A stretch of DNA of 64,000 bases from Glaciecola sp964195425 (GCA_964195425.1 CAXMOM010000011.1:42013-106012), one strand, 5' to 3'. Shown: positions 52,061 through 61,366, numbered from the stretch's first letter. Notes: generated from the sequence alone by a model not told the origin. Program-made: numbers and translations.

Positions 52061-52225
52061 GTTTTGTTCTTTACTGGGAAGTTTGAGCTCGAAATTTTCG
52101 ATAATGTTATTTATTCTAATTCACACAACTGGCACATTGGAGACCCAATCAAAGTCAAGCTGTCAGTCGACAATAAGCGAGTTGCAGAGTGTCACCCAAA
52201 ACTATTTGATAGACTGGTCTACTGA
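52061..52225 (+). pseudogene. Coding-like C-terminal fragment, unknown family
   Basis: A 54-codon frame after a TAG: FTGKFELEIFDNVIYSNS, HNWHIGDPIKVKLSVDNKR, VAECHPKLFDRLVY and TGA. It has no start codon with a ribosome site and resembles the end of a larger protein. Family not recognised. Confidence 0.3.
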
Positions 52226-52363
52226 CAAAGCGGTTGTTAAAGATTCAAATTTGTTAAGTTTGTTAAGACTCATGGTTATCATGCTGCTTATTAGTTTAAG
52301 AGCAGTGGTCGAACACACAGCCATTTCCCGCCATAAAGTACGACACTCTATTGCCGATTCAAA

Positions 52364-53293
52364 TCATACCAACCAAATAGGCAAGCCCGCTATGCCCATA
52401 ACTAAAACCCATGTGCCAAAAAATATCTTCAATTTTACAGGTGAGAAATACAATACAACGTGCTTGGCAATAATCCCGCCTATTATTGCACCGGCTCCTG
52501 CAAAAATAACAATTTGCCAATATACCGCTTTGGAAATCAGTAAATGATAAATGATGGCGCCCTGCACAGTAAACGCAGAAATAATAACCGCTAGCGCAAT
52601 GGCGAAACTAACATTGAATCCACGCAATATAAGATAAACAGCCACTAACTCGCCTACCCCTACCGACAGCCAAGCTGTAATAACACCGCCAAAAAACGCA
52701 ATAAATGTTAGCATAATTATATCAACGCCCATTATTGCGCTCACATTTCGTTGTTGACGCATAAGCGGAATAGAGCCATAAATGGCAATGGCCAATGCAA
52801 TAGAAAAAAGACCAAAGTAAAGGTGAAGGCCTGATTGGACATAACCAGTATATTCGTACAACACATACTGAGCCGTTAAAATGCCGCCAATAGAAAAGGG
52901 GACGCATATCGCAAGCCCTCGGCCTAAGGATTGCCATTGAGATGCTTGTAAATGATCTTTGTGGCTAGCCTGTTTAAGTTCACGGTAGTGATTAAACCAA
53001 GTAATTGCGCCCGCTGTCATACCGCAACATTGAATAGCAAAACTCGTCGCCACTATCGTTTCACTCGATAACGACAGTTGATTGAAAAATGGCACAAACA
53101 CTACGCCGCCACCAGCGCCAGTCGCGTTAGCAAATATTGCACCTACTACACCGAGAAATAGAAAACTACCGTAGTCTGCTACCAACAAATAGCCTTGTGT
53201 TACGGTTAGTAAGGCTATCCATACAGCGACTAACCCTATTTTAACTGGGTAGAGCTTGAAAATTTTATAAATTCGAGTTAACAATGAACACAC
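52364..53293 (-). CDS. TauE/SafE (TSUP) family permease
   Basis: Membrane protein of 309 residues with about eight helices. The TSUP pattern shows as FLGVVGAIFANATGAGGGVVFVPF near residue 45-70 and its repeat FFGGVITAWLSVGVGELVAVYLILR near 200-225, followed by GAGAIIGGIIAKHVVLYF. TSUP proteins export sulfite, sulfoacetate or other organic anions. No pathway genes are adjacent, so the substrate cannot be named. Confidence 0.88.
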   Translation of the reverse strand: MCSLLTRIYKIFKLYPVKIGLVAVWIALLTVTQGYLLVADYGSFLFLGVVGAIFANATGAGGGVVFVPFFNQLSLSSETIVATSFAIQCCGMTAGAITWFNHYRELKQASHKDHLQASQWQSLGRGLAICVPFSIGGILTAQYVLYEYTGYVQSGLHLYFGLFSIALAIAIYGSIPLMRQQRNVSAIMGVDIIMLTFIAFFGGVITAWLSVGVGELVAVYLILRGFNVSFAIALAVIISAFTVQGAIIYHLLISKAVYWQIVIFAGAGAIIGGIIAKHVVLYFSPVKLKIFFGTWVLVMGIAGLPIWLV

Positions 53294-53436
53294 TACTCAT
53301 TTTAAAAGACCTGACTCAATGCTAATCAGAAAGTTATGTATGGTCTCTTTACTAAAAACGCGCGTAAAAAGTTTACGTTTTCGCAATTTAAGCGGCGATT
53401 ATACCCAAGGTTTTTAATATGCCCAAGATTTTTTAA

Positions 53437-53934
53437 ATGGTTATTACTACTCAAAATAACAACAACACAATTATTACGCTTTCACCTAACCGCTCTGCAA
53501 CGTGGCTACAAACAAAATGGGTAATCGCTATCATGGTCTTTGTTGTAATGACTATTGCAATGGCATGGTCTTTTGCAGGCGCTTGGATTGTGCTGCCGTT
53601 CGCAGGCTTCGAAGTCGGACTTTTTGCTTATTTGATGTACAGAGTGTCGGTCTATACGCACACGCAACAAATCATCCATATAAGCCCAACTCAAGTCAAT
53701 GTTGAAGTAGGTCACCGAAAAAAACAAACACTAGCAGAAATGTCGAGAGAGCAAATCGATGTGTTTTATTCAGAATCCGAAAATAACTGGGAACTCCCGC
53801 GTATTGCCTTATGCACTAAAGATCACAAGCTTGAAGTTGGTGATTTTCTAAATCTAGATGATCGTAAGAAACTAAAAGACGCTCTTCAAAGTGCAGGTTT
53901 CATTATTTGCAGAAACAAATGGTGGACAGCTTGA
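53437..53934 (+). CDS. DUF2244 integral membrane protein
   Basis: Protein of 165 residues with two close N-terminal membrane helices (KWVIAIMVFVVMTIAMAWSFAG, WIVLPFAGFEVGLFAYLMY) and a soluble domain ending in LQSAGFIICRNKWWTA. This is the DUF2244 layout, often near cytochrome oxidase genes in other bacteria. The function is unknown. The ATG at 53437 lacks a strong ribosome site. Confidence 0.8.
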   Translation: MVITTQNNNNTIITLSPNRSATWLQTKWVIAIMVFVVMTIAMAWSFAGAWIVLPFAGFEVGLFAYLMYRVSVYTHTQQIIHISPTQVNVEVGHRKKQTLAEMSREQIDVFYSESENNWELPRIALCTKDHKLEVGDFLNLDDRKKLKDALQSAGFIICRNKWWTA

Positions 53935-53995
53935 TCTAATAAGGCAGCCAAAGAGTTTAAATTACACATGGCTTCAAAAATAAACGAGTAAAAAT

Positions 53996-54244
53996 ATGAA
54001 TTTATTTATCGAATCGATTGAAGGCGGTACATTTGTTGCTGGTGTTGGCGGGGATTCTGCTGAGACACAGTTAAGAGATAAATATCGAAACAGCGCGAAC
54101 TTCCAATCTATACGTGAACTTAAAGAGCAGCTTGCCGGTCAAAAGTTCGAAAAGGTATGGCTTAAACAAAGCACTCCCTATGACGAAATGTGCGGCACAT
54201 ATGAGCCAGAAGAAAAACTGATGATGGAGCTTGACTGGTCGTAA
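53996..54244 (+). CDS. DUF6482-type small protein
   Basis: Soluble protein of 82 residues: NLFIESIEGGTFVAGVGG, FQSIRELKEQLAGQKFEKVWLKQ and TPYDEMCGTY. This matches the short DUF6482 family of Alteromonadales and relatives as far as recalled. Function unknown. It lies 61 bp after the DUF2244 gene, same strand. Confidence 0.7.
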   Translation: MNLFIESIEGGTFVAGVGGDSAETQLRDKYRNSANFQSIRELKEQLAGQKFEKVWLKQSTPYDEMCGTYEPEEKLMMELDWS

Positions 54245-54294
54245 ATATAATCGGCTAATTTGCTTTCACTATAGTAATCAAAGCAACACATATA

Positions 54295-54332
54295 AAAACA
54301 CCCTGTTAATCATATAATTAATAGGGTGTTTT
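54295..54332. terminator. Bidirectional terminator between DUF6482 gene and adk
   Basis: AAAACACCCT and AGGGTGTTTT flank an 18-base AT-rich loop between convergent genes, with an A run on one side and a T run on the other. Confidence 0.85.
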
Positions 54333-54346
54333 AGTAAAGTAAATCA

Positions 54347-54991
54347 TTAACCAAGTAAAGTTGATAGCTGTGCGCTTACCGCCTCAACCGATTGCGTTCC
54401 GTCTAATTTATAGTATTCACAAGCGCCTTCTTTAGCAGCACTCGAATAATATGCAATTAAAGGGACAGTTTGCTTGTGATATACCCCTAAACGGTCTCTA
54501 ACGGTTGCTTCCTTATCATCTTTACGGATAACCAAGTCGTCGCCGGTTTCGTTGTCTTTACCGTCTTCTTTTGGCGGATTATACGTAATATGATAAACAC
54601 GACCTGATGCAGGATGCACTCTTCTACCACTCATACGCTCAACAATAGCGTCGTCTGGAACATCAATCTCTATTACGCTATCAATCTTAACCTGAGCTTC
54701 TGTCATAGCATCAGCTTGAGGAATGGTGCGCGGAAAACCATCTAGTAAAAAGCCTTTCTCACAGTCTGCTTGAGCAATACGTTCTTTTACCAAGCCTATA
54801 ATAATATCGTCTGATACTAACTGGCCTAAATCCATCACTTTTTTAGCAGCAAGGCCCATTTCAGTACCCGCTTTTATGGCGGAACGAAGCATATCACCTG
54901 TAGAAATTTGCGGAATACCAAACTTGTTCATTAAAAACTGAGCTTGCGTTCCTTTTCCAGCGCCGGGGGCACCAAGAAGAATAATGCGCAT
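54347..54991 (-). CDS. adk: Adenylate kinase
   Basis: Enzyme of 214 residues, the E. coli length, catalysing ATP + AMP to 2 ADP. P-loop LLGAPGAGKGTQAQFL, AMP-site block ISTGDMLRSAIKAGTEMG, KGFLLDGFPRTIPQADAM and a long LID (GRRVHPASGRVYHITYNPP) lacking the zinc cysteines, as usual in Gram-negatives. AGGAAC-type ribosome site. Follows htpG, as in E. coli. Confidence 0.98.
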   Translation of the reverse strand: MRIILLGAPGAGKGTQAQFLMNKFGIPQISTGDMLRSAIKAGTEMGLAAKKVMDLGQLVSDDIIIGLVKERIAQADCEKGFLLDGFPRTIPQADAMTEAQVKIDSVIEIDVPDDAIVERMSGRRVHPASGRVYHITYNPPKEDGKDNETGDDLVIRKDDKEATVRDRLGVYHKQTVPLIAYYSSAAKEGACEYYKLDGTQSVEAVSAQLSTLLG

Positions 54992-55154
54992 TAAGTTCCT
55001 CCATCTTTATTGTTAATTTATAGTAAATTCTTATATCGAAACTCTACATGTTAGGCGCTATATAGACAAGCGCTATTCACCAAAATAGGTCAGACTTTAG
55101 GTGTAAGTTCCAATTTAGGGCGTAAACAATTATATTCATAGCCTTTTACGCATA

Positions 55155-55191
55155 AAAAAGCCAATGCGATTCATTTATCACATTGGCTTTT
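55155..55191. terminator. Terminator after htpG
   Basis: AAAGCCAATG and CATTGGCTTT form a 10-bp stem with a 14-base loop between htpG and adk; T runs flank both directions, with a six-base run on the htpG side. Confidence 0.85.
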
Positions 55192-55214
55192 AATATTCGC
55201 GTTTCACATATAAC

Positions 55215-57137
55215 TTATTTAACTAAGTTCGACAGTAAAGCGTTTAAGTTTTTCACAAAACTAGCGGGCTCTTTTAAGCTGCCTTGTTCTGATAATGCGG
55301 CTTGGTCATACAACACTTGTGTCCACTGTGTAAACTGCTCTTCATCTTGTACATCAGACACTATTTTAACCAGTGGATGTTCAGGATTAAGCTCAAAGCT
55401 ATACTTAGGCTCAGGCACAGGTTGACCAGCAGACTGCATCAGTTTTGCCATTTGTGTTGTCATACCGTCGTCGGTAGCAACAATGCAAGCAGGTGAGTCG
55501 GTTAGTCTATGAGTAAACTTAACGTCAGCAACTTTTTCACCTAAGGCTGTTTTCATGCGTGCAAGCACACCTTCAACTGCTTTTTCAGCATCTTCTTTAG
55601 CTTTCTTAGTTTCGTCGTCGTCTAATTCACTTAAATCTACGCTAGCGCTCGCCGCTGATGTAAGGGTCTTACCATCAAATTCATTAAGATGCGACATTAA
55701 CCATTCGTCAATGCGCTCACCCAACAACAACACCTCAATGCCTTTCTTACGGAACACTTCCAAGTGCGGACTAGTGCGTGCTGCTTGGTATGAATCGGCA
55801 GTCACATAATAGATCGTCTCTTGGCTTTCTTGCATACGCTCAATATATTGCGCTAACGATACGTTCTGTTCGTTACCGTCGTTATGAGTGGTTGCAAATC
55901 TTAGCAAGCCTGCAATTTTTTCTTTATTTGCAAAATCTTCCGCTGGGCCTTCTTTTAATACGTTACCAAACTCATTATAGAAAGTTTGATATTTATCAGT
56001 GTCTTTCTTAGCCATTTTTTCTAGCATACTCAAGATACGCTTAGTACAGCCTTGGCGAATAGCCTGAGTAATTTTGTTATCTTGCAAAATTTCACGAGAT
56101 ACATTCAGAGGTAAATCGTTTGAGTCGAGCAAGCCTTTCACAAAACGTAAATACGTTGGCATAAATTGTTCAGCATCATCCATAATAAAGACGCGCTGTA
56201 CATATAGCTTAAGGCCGCTAGTTTGTTCACGATTCCACAAATCAAAAGGGGCTTTAGATGGTATATACAATAAGCTTGTATATTCTGTTTTGCCTTCTAC
56301 TTTGTTATGTGACCACGTTAGTGGCTCTGCATAGTCGTGTGACACATGCTTGTAAAATTCAGTATATTCTTCATCTGACACATCCGACTTCTCGCGCGTC
56401 CACATAGCGGTTGCTTTGTTTACGGCTTCCCATACGCCTGGTTGAGCTGGGATTTTTTCATCATCAGGGCCATCACTTTCAGGCACTTCGTCTTTATAAA
56501 GCTCTACTGGAATACTTATATGGTCAGAGTATTTTGTAATAATCGAACGCAGGCGCCAGTCGTCTAAAAATTCTTTTTCTTCTTCTTTTATATGCAGAAC
56601 AATTTCAGTACCACGGCCTTCCTTTTCAATCTGAGCTACCGCAAAGTCGCCTTCACCTGCAGATACCCACTGCACACCTTCGCTGGCACTTGTGCCCGCT
56701 GCGCGGGTATTTACGGTTACTTTGTCAGCGACAATAAATGCTGAATAAAAACCTACGCCAAATTGACCTATTAACGATGAATCTTTAGCTTCATCGCCTG
56801 AAAGCTTACCAAAGAATTCGGCAGTGCCCGATTTAGCAATCGTACCTAAGTTTTTTATAACCTCTTCTTTGCTCATGCCAATGCCGTTATCAGACACCGT
56901 AAGAGTGCCGGCTTCTTTATCGACGCTCAGTCTTACATTGAGGTCACCGTCGCCTTCAAACAGCTTAGCATTAGACAAGGCTTTGAAGCGCAACTTGTCT
57001 GCTGCATCGGCAGCGTTTGAAACAAGTTCACGTAAAAATATTTCTTTGTTTGAATACAAAGAATGGATCATCAATTGAAGTAACTGTTTAACTTCGGTTT
57101 GAAAACCATGAGTTTCGTGTTGGACTTTCTCAGTCAT
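55215..57137 (-). CDS. htpG: Hsp90 chaperone HtpG
   Basis: ATP-dependent chaperone of 640 residues. The N-terminal GHKL domain has SLYSNKEIFLRELVSNAADA, LTVSDNGIGMSKEEV and IGQFGVGFYSAFIVAD; the middle domain has LYVQRVFIMDDAEQFMP and KGLLDSNDLPLNVSREILQ; the C-terminal dimer domain ends KNLNALLSNLVK. It assists folding under heat stress. GAGGAG precedes the ATG. A sigma-32-like promoter lies about 60 bp upstream. Confidence 0.98.
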   Translation of the reverse strand: MTEKVQHETHGFQTEVKQLLQLMIHSLYSNKEIFLRELVSNAADAADKLRFKALSNAKLFEGDGDLNVRLSVDKEAGTLTVSDNGIGMSKEEVIKNLGTIAKSGTAEFFGKLSGDEAKDSSLIGQFGVGFYSAFIVADKVTVNTRAAGTSASEGVQWVSAGEGDFAVAQIEKEGRGTEIVLHIKEEEKEFLDDWRLRSIITKYSDHISIPVELYKDEVPESDGPDDEKIPAQPGVWEAVNKATAMWTREKSDVSDEEYTEFYKHVSHDYAEPLTWSHNKVEGKTEYTSLLYIPSKAPFDLWNREQTSGLKLYVQRVFIMDDAEQFMPTYLRFVKGLLDSNDLPLNVSREILQDNKITQAIRQGCTKRILSMLEKMAKKDTDKYQTFYNEFGNVLKEGPAEDFANKEKIAGLLRFATTHNDGNEQNVSLAQYIERMQESQETIYYVTADSYQAARTSPHLEVFRKKGIEVLLLGERIDEWLMSHLNEFDGKTLTSAASASVDLSELDDDETKKAKEDAEKAVEGVLARMKTALGEKVADVKFTHRLTDSPACIVATDDGMTTQMAKLMQSAGQPVPEPKYSFELNPEHPLVKIVSDVQDEEQFTQWTQVLYDQAALSEQGSLKEPASFVKNLNALLSNLVK

Positions 57138-57188
57138 GACTAAGGGTCTCCTCTAAATCTAAAAGTGAGTGATTTTGTAGTGGAGTAG

Positions 57189-57215
57189 ATTTGAGGGCTA
57201 TTTAGCCAAATTCAA
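57189..57215 (-). promoter_or_regulatory. Sigma-32-like promoter of htpG
   Basis: On the reverse strand TTGAAT (57215-57210) and CCCTCAAAT (57197-57189) are 12 bp apart, resembling the heat-shock pattern. It lies in the recR-htpG gap, giving htpG its own heat-inducible start. Confidence 0.45.
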
Positions 57216-57245
57216 CAGCTTGAGTGAATATATATTGAAGAAAGC

Positions 57246-57845
57246 CTAAAACTCTCGACGACCAGTGAAGGCATGAGTGAGCGTGTTGCCGTCTATATAT
57301 TCTAATTCACCACCTACCGGCACGCCATGGGCTATTCTAGTGGTTCTTATTGCGTGCTTTTTACACATCTGCGAAATATAGTGCGCGGTAGCCTCGCCTT
57401 CCACCGTTGGGTTGGTGGCTAAAATCACTTCTTCTAATTTGTCTTGTTGTAAACGTTGCGCAAGAATGTCCAAGCCAATTTCATTTGGCCCAATGCCGTC
57501 TATCGGAGACAAGTGCCCCATTAACACAAAGTAAGTCCCTTTAAACTGGCTAGTTTGCTCTATTGCCAAAACATCTTGGGGAGATTCAACAATACAAATT
57601 TGCTGCGATTCTGCTCGGCTCGGATTGTTACAAAGGTTGCACAACTGGGCTTCGGTGAATGTTCTACATTGCTCACAGTTGTTGATATGCTCCATTGCAT
57701 TGTGCAAAGCGTGACTCAACTTCAAAGCACCGCCACGATTACGTTCAAGTAAATTAAACGTCATTCGCTGAGCACTTTTAGCCCCAACGCCGGGTAGGCA
57801 CTTAAACGCGGTGATGAGTTCATCTATTAATGGGCTGTGGGACAT
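57246..57845 (-). CDS. recR: Recombination protein RecR
   Basis: Protein of 199 residues that loads RecA at gaps with RecFO. N-terminal helix-hairpin-helix (LPGVGAKSAQRMTF), zinc finger CEQCRTFTEAQLCNLC, Toprim domain (ICIVESPQDVLAIEQT, ILATNPTVEGEATAHYI) and Walker-B-like end are all present. It is the last gene of the apt-dnaX-ybaB-recR run. Confidence 0.97.
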   Translation of the reverse strand: MSHSPLIDELITAFKCLPGVGAKSAQRMTFNLLERNRGGALKLSHALHNAMEHINNCEQCRTFTEAQLCNLCNNPSRAESQQICIVESPQDVLAIEQTSQFKGTYFVLMGHLSPIDGIGPNEIGLDILAQRLQQDKLEEVILATNPTVEGEATAHYISQMCKKHAIRTTRIAHGVPVGGELEYIDGNTLTHAFTGRREF

Positions 57846-57887
57846 AAGTGCTTTAGTTTCTCTTGTGAAAAATAGTGTAAAAGATGC

Positions 57888-58214
57888 CTAAAATGGCATT
57901 TTAAAGCCTGCTGGTAATCCCATACCACCAGTAACGTCACCCATTCTGTCTTGGGTCGTTTCTTGTACCCGACGAACGGCATCATTCATAGCAGCAGCGA
58001 CTAAATCTTCGAGCATTTCTTTGTCGTCTCCTACTAGAGCATCGTCTACCTCAACGCGTCGAACATTATGATTGCAAGTCATAGTAATTTTAACCATACC
58101 AGCGCCCGACTCACCCACGACTTCAATATTGGCTAGATCAGCTTGCGCTTTTTGCATTTTTTCTTGCATTTGTTGGGCTTGTTTCATCATATTGCCCATG
58201 CCGCCTTTAAACAT
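57888..58214 (-). CDS. ybaB: Nucleoid-associated protein YbaB/EbfC
   Basis: Small DNA-binding protein of 108 residues: GGMGNMMKQAQQMQEKMQKAQ helix, VVGESGAGMVKITMTCNHNVRRV and DRMGDVTGGMGLPAGFKMPF. It binds DNA as a dimer clamp. Placed between dnaX and recR as in most bacteria. Confidence 0.96.
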   Translation of the reverse strand: MFKGGMGNMMKQAQQMQEKMQKAQADLANIEVVGESGAGMVKITMTCNHNVRRVEVDDALVGDDKEMLEDLVAAAMNDAVRRVQETTQDRMGDVTGGMGLPAGFKMPF

Positions 58215-58288
58215 ATTATTCTCTCTTAATCTTGTTTAGTGCTTCTTCTGATTTTTGTTTAACTTTTTGGTTTCGCTTCGTTGCCTAT

Positions 58289-60640
58289 CTATCTGGCTTC
58301 TACGCTGCCATCTACCACGTTAGCATCGAATGCTTTTAAAAGTTCTTGAATAGCGTCAGTACTGCCTATTAATTCGAGCGCATAACGCATACGCATATCA
58401 TTTATACTGGTTTGAATCTGAAAAGGTGTATTTGCAGTTTCGCCCAACACAATTTCAACATCAATTTGTTCACCTAACAATTCCGACAGAGTCGACTGTA
58501 TTTTTTCAATAATGGGCTCTTCATTAATATTATGATTTTCTTTGGCTAATGTTAACATGAGTGGGTTGCTCAGCTTTTGACAGGTCGAATTTATCAACAA
58601 CTGCCTTGTGAGTGCTTGAATATCGGTAGCGTCAACAAATGCACTCCACGAGTCTACCTGCTGAGCGCGCGTTAGCTTTTGGCCATTACTTAAAAATGCC
58701 TGAAAGGTACCAGTAAATGATGCAAATTCATGCCCCATTTTATACGCAAACGGCTGCTCAACCGCTTCAGCGGCCTCAAAATCAGGTTCAGACTTTTTTA
58801 CGCCTGAATCTCCTTCTTTTTCTTTAGTATATTCTTTTAGCTGTTGACTGACTTTAAGTAAGTCATAGGTGCTTGCGGTCGCATTAGCACTAGCTTGTGT
58901 GTTTTGCTCAGGTGTAACACCAGTTTCAGATGGTTGATGTTCCGCTGGCTCATTAACTGCTTCGTTTGAGCTAGGAGAAACAACTTCGTCCCCAAACATA
59001 TCCGTAAACATTGGCGGCTCTTCATCTGGCAATGGCGGCTGCTCTTCATGAAACGAAGGTGGCCCTTGTGGATCATTCAGAGTTGTTTGATTAACTGGTG
59101 TTTGGCTATCGAGTTCTTCACTAGCTGGCAATAAGGGCTCAGATTGCAAACTCGCTTCAGCAGCAGGCTTGTTGTATGGTGGCTGATCAGATACTGCCTG
59201 CGAATGAGAATCTAAATCTGAGAGCGGCTCAATCAGATCTGGCGCTTGAGCTTGCTCCTGAACCACCTCAATAGTCTTTTTTTGCGCAGGTTCTTGCGTT
59301 TGCAATGGTTGTACTGCAGGTTCTACTTGTACTGTTGCTAATGGCCGGTCAGTTGCACCATCAGCTTCTTCTTGCTCATTGCTTTTATTGTGCTCGGCGA
59401 TATCATTTTGCTTAGTAGCATCAAGCGAAAAAGCTTGAACAGCAGGTATAGCTTCTGGCGTAATAAATACCGCAGGCTTAGGTTCAGGCAGCGACTCAAA
59501 GGATGGCAAACTATCATCGGTAGTTACCAAAGTATCAATATCTAAATCAATTGTTTGCACAGGTGAAAACGCCAACATTCTTAATATCGTCATTTGTAAA
59601 CCGGTGCGAGCGTCGGGTGCATAAGGCAAATCTCGTTTACCATTTACACCAATTTGGTACAGAATCTGAATTTGCTCTTTAGACAGACTATTTGCCAGCG
59701 TATAAATGCCTTTGGCCGAGTCACTATCGAGCTTGCATACCTCAGGCACGACTTGGGTAAGCGCTATTTGATGAAGTAAACCTAGCAGCTGCGACAACAC
59801 CTGAAAATAATCGGGCGATTGAGCACATATATCATCAAGCTGAGCAATTGCATTTACACTGTCACGTTCGCATACGTGTTTTACCAATTTCAAAATATGG
59901 TTTTTGTTTAGCAAGCCAAGCATATTGGCGACTATCGCTAAGCTCACTTGATTATTGCCTTGCGCAATCGCTTGGTCAGTTAAACTTAAAGAATCGCGAA
60001 TACTGCCCTGCGCCGCTCGCGCAATTTGTGCAATCGCAGATTTCTCATACTGAATTTGCTCTTGCCCTAGTATATGGGCCAAATGACCTTGAATTTGTTC
60101 TGTAGTTAGCGCCTTTAAACTAAACTGTAAACAGCGCGACAGCACAGTTACGGGGAGTTTTTGAGGATCGGTTGTAGCAAGCAAAAACTTGACATGTTCT
60201 GGCGGTTCTTCAAGGGTCTTTAGTAATGCATTAAAGCTGTGCTTTGAAAGCATGTGTACTTCATCTATTAAATAGACTTTGTACTTTCCGCGTGTTGGCC
60301 GATATTGGACATTGTCGAGGAGCTCCCGAGTGTCTTCAACCTTGGTTCGCGATGCTGCATCTATTTCTAGCAAATCAACATAGCGTCCATCGCTAATATC
60401 TACACAAGTAGCGCACTTACCACACGGGTTGGCACTTTGGCCTTGCTCGCAGTTTAAGCTTTTTGAAAAAATTCGTGCAATTGTTGTTTTACCCACACCT
60501 CGCGTACCCGTAAACAAGTATGCGTGGTGGAGCTTATCGTTTCTTAGTGCATTGGATATTGCATCAACAACATGTTGTTGACCCACCAATTCAGAAAACG
60601 TTTGAGGGCGCCATTTTCTTGCCAGAACTTGATAGCTCAT
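58289..60640 (-). CDS. dnaX: DNA polymerase III subunits tau/gamma
   Basis: Clamp-loader ATPase; full-length tau is 783 residues. AAA+ P-loop FTGTRGVGKTTIARI, zinc module CEQGQSANPCGKCATC, VYLIDEVHML and LLATTDPQKLPVTVLSRC are clear. After the third domain comes a long acidic Pro/Gln-rich linker (about 380-600), then a tau C-terminal domain for polymerase binding. At codons 453-455 an A AAA AAG heptamer in the correct phase predicts a shorter gamma product by -1 frameshifting. Downstream of apt by 7 bp. Confidence 0.97.
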   Translation of the reverse strand: MSYQVLARKWRPQTFSELVGQQHVVDAISNALRNDKLHHAYLFTGTRGVGKTTIARIFSKSLNCEQGQSANPCGKCATCVDISDGRYVDLLEIDAASRTKVEDTRELLDNVQYRPTRGKYKVYLIDEVHMLSKHSFNALLKTLEEPPEHVKFLLATTDPQKLPVTVLSRCLQFSLKALTTEQIQGHLAHILGQEQIQYEKSAIAQIARAAQGSIRDSLSLTDQAIAQGNNQVSLAIVANMLGLLNKNHILKLVKHVCERDSVNAIAQLDDICAQSPDYFQVLSQLLGLLHQIALTQVVPEVCKLDSDSAKGIYTLANSLSKEQIQILYQIGVNGKRDLPYAPDARTGLQMTILRMLAFSPVQTIDLDIDTLVTTDDSLPSFESLPEPKPAVFITPEAIPAVQAFSLDATKQNDIAEHNKSNEQEEADGATDRPLATVQVEPAVQPLQTQEPAQKKTIEVVQEQAQAPDLIEPLSDLDSHSQAVSDQPPYNKPAAEASLQSEPLLPASEELDSQTPVNQTTLNDPQGPPSFHEEQPPLPDEEPPMFTDMFGDEVVSPSSNEAVNEPAEHQPSETGVTPEQNTQASANATASTYDLLKVSQQLKEYTKEKEGDSGVKKSEPDFEAAEAVEQPFAYKMGHEFASFTGTFQAFLSNGQKLTRAQQVDSWSAFVDATDIQALTRQLLINSTCQKLSNPLMLTLAKENHNINEEPIIEKIQSTLSELLGEQIDVEIVLGETANTPFQIQTSINDMRMRYALELIGSTDAIQELLKAFDANVVDGSVEAR
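59276..59282 (-). other. Predicted programmed -1 frameshift site in dnaX
   Basis: On the coding strand the heptamer A AAA AAG spans Gln453-Lys454-Lys455. Slipping back one base gives GAC TAT TGA, i.e. two residues then stop, producing a 457-residue gamma-like protein. In E. coli the same heptamer gives gamma with one extra residue. TTGAG and CTCAA just downstream could form a modest stem; no strong upstream Shine-Dalgarno-like stimulator is evident. Confidence 0.7.
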
Positions 60641-60647
60641 CGGCTAA

Positions 60648-61184
60648 TTAGTCTCCGTCGAATTCGCAAACACAATAAGGAATAACATCAGCGGCTTTAA
60701 GCTTTGCTTCGCCCCCAATGTCGGGCAATGAAATAATAAAGCCTGCATGATCTACTACACCCCCTAATCGACGGATGAGCTTTGCCGTGGCAATCATGGT
60801 ACCGCCAGTAGCAAGTAAGTCATCAATCATAAGGACTTTGTCACCAGGGCTGATAGCATCTTTATGGATCTCTAGCACGTCTGTTCCATATTCAAGTTCA
60901 TATGATTCAGAAATAACTTCACGCGGCAACTTTTTAGGCTTACGCACAGGAACAAAACCCACGCCAAGCTCTAATGCTAAAGGCGCACCAAACAGAAATC
61001 CACGTGCTTCGGTACCAACCACTTTGTCAAATTTCAAATGCCCATATTGAGCTTTCAATAGATCGATACAAGCTTGAAAAGCTTCGTGATTTTGAAGTAC
61101 GCTGGTTACGTCGCGAAACAGAATACCTGGCTTAGGATAGTCAGATATCGTTGTAACGGCATTTTTAATCAATTTTTGTGACAC
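60648..61184 (-). CDS. apt: Adenine phosphoribosyltransferase
   Basis: Purine salvage enzyme of 178 residues making AMP from adenine and PRPP. FRDVTSVLQNHEAF, GTEARGFLFGAPLALELGVGF and the PRPP loop VLMIDDLLATGGTMIATAKL are diagnostic. First gene of the run leading to dnaX. Confidence 0.97.
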   Translation of the reverse strand: MSQKLIKNAVTTISDYPKPGILFRDVTSVLQNHEAFQACIDLLKAQYGHLKFDKVVGTEARGFLFGAPLALELGVGFVPVRKPKKLPREVISESYELEYGTDVLEIHKDAISPGDKVLMIDDLLATGGTMIATAKLIRRLGGVVDHAGFIISLPDIGGEAKLKAADVIPYCVCEFDGD

Positions 61185-61237
61185 ACTTTTTCCTTTTATG
61201 TGTTTCTTGTTATGCTGCTTATTTATGAGTTTATTGG

Positions 61238-61366
61238 CTATTTACTAAAAAAGAAAACATACCATCCAGCCAATATATGAAGTAAAGGAAATGCAACTAA
61301 TACCCCTACAATACCGAATAAATACCACCAGTTAAACACTTCTTTGAATTCGGTATTATCACCCAT
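61238..61366 (-). CDS. 42-residue single-pass membrane microprotein
   Basis: Open frame with GAGGG seven bases before the ATG. The sequence opens MGDNTEFKEVFNWWYLFGIV, is followed by a membrane helix (GVLVAFPLLHILAGWYVFFF) and ends SK. Acidic start, one hydrophobic span and a lysine end suggest an inner-membrane small protein. It lies 54 bp upstream of apt on the same strand. Function unknown; the ribosome site and helix argue for a real gene. Confidence 0.6.
   Translation of the reverse strand: MGDNTEFKEVFNWWYLFGIVGVLVAFPLLHILAGWYVFFFSK

Larger units (their letters stand above)
51574..52363. other. Fragment-rich region without an intact gene
   Basis: Contains the reverse-strand scrap noted with the PEP-CTERM frame, an inverted repeat CGTGCAGGCA/TGCCTGCACG (51738-51747, 51804-51813), and two forward coding-like pieces listed separately. 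Together with the neighbouring IS3 remnant this looks like an area of repeated insertion and decay. Confidence 0.5.
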
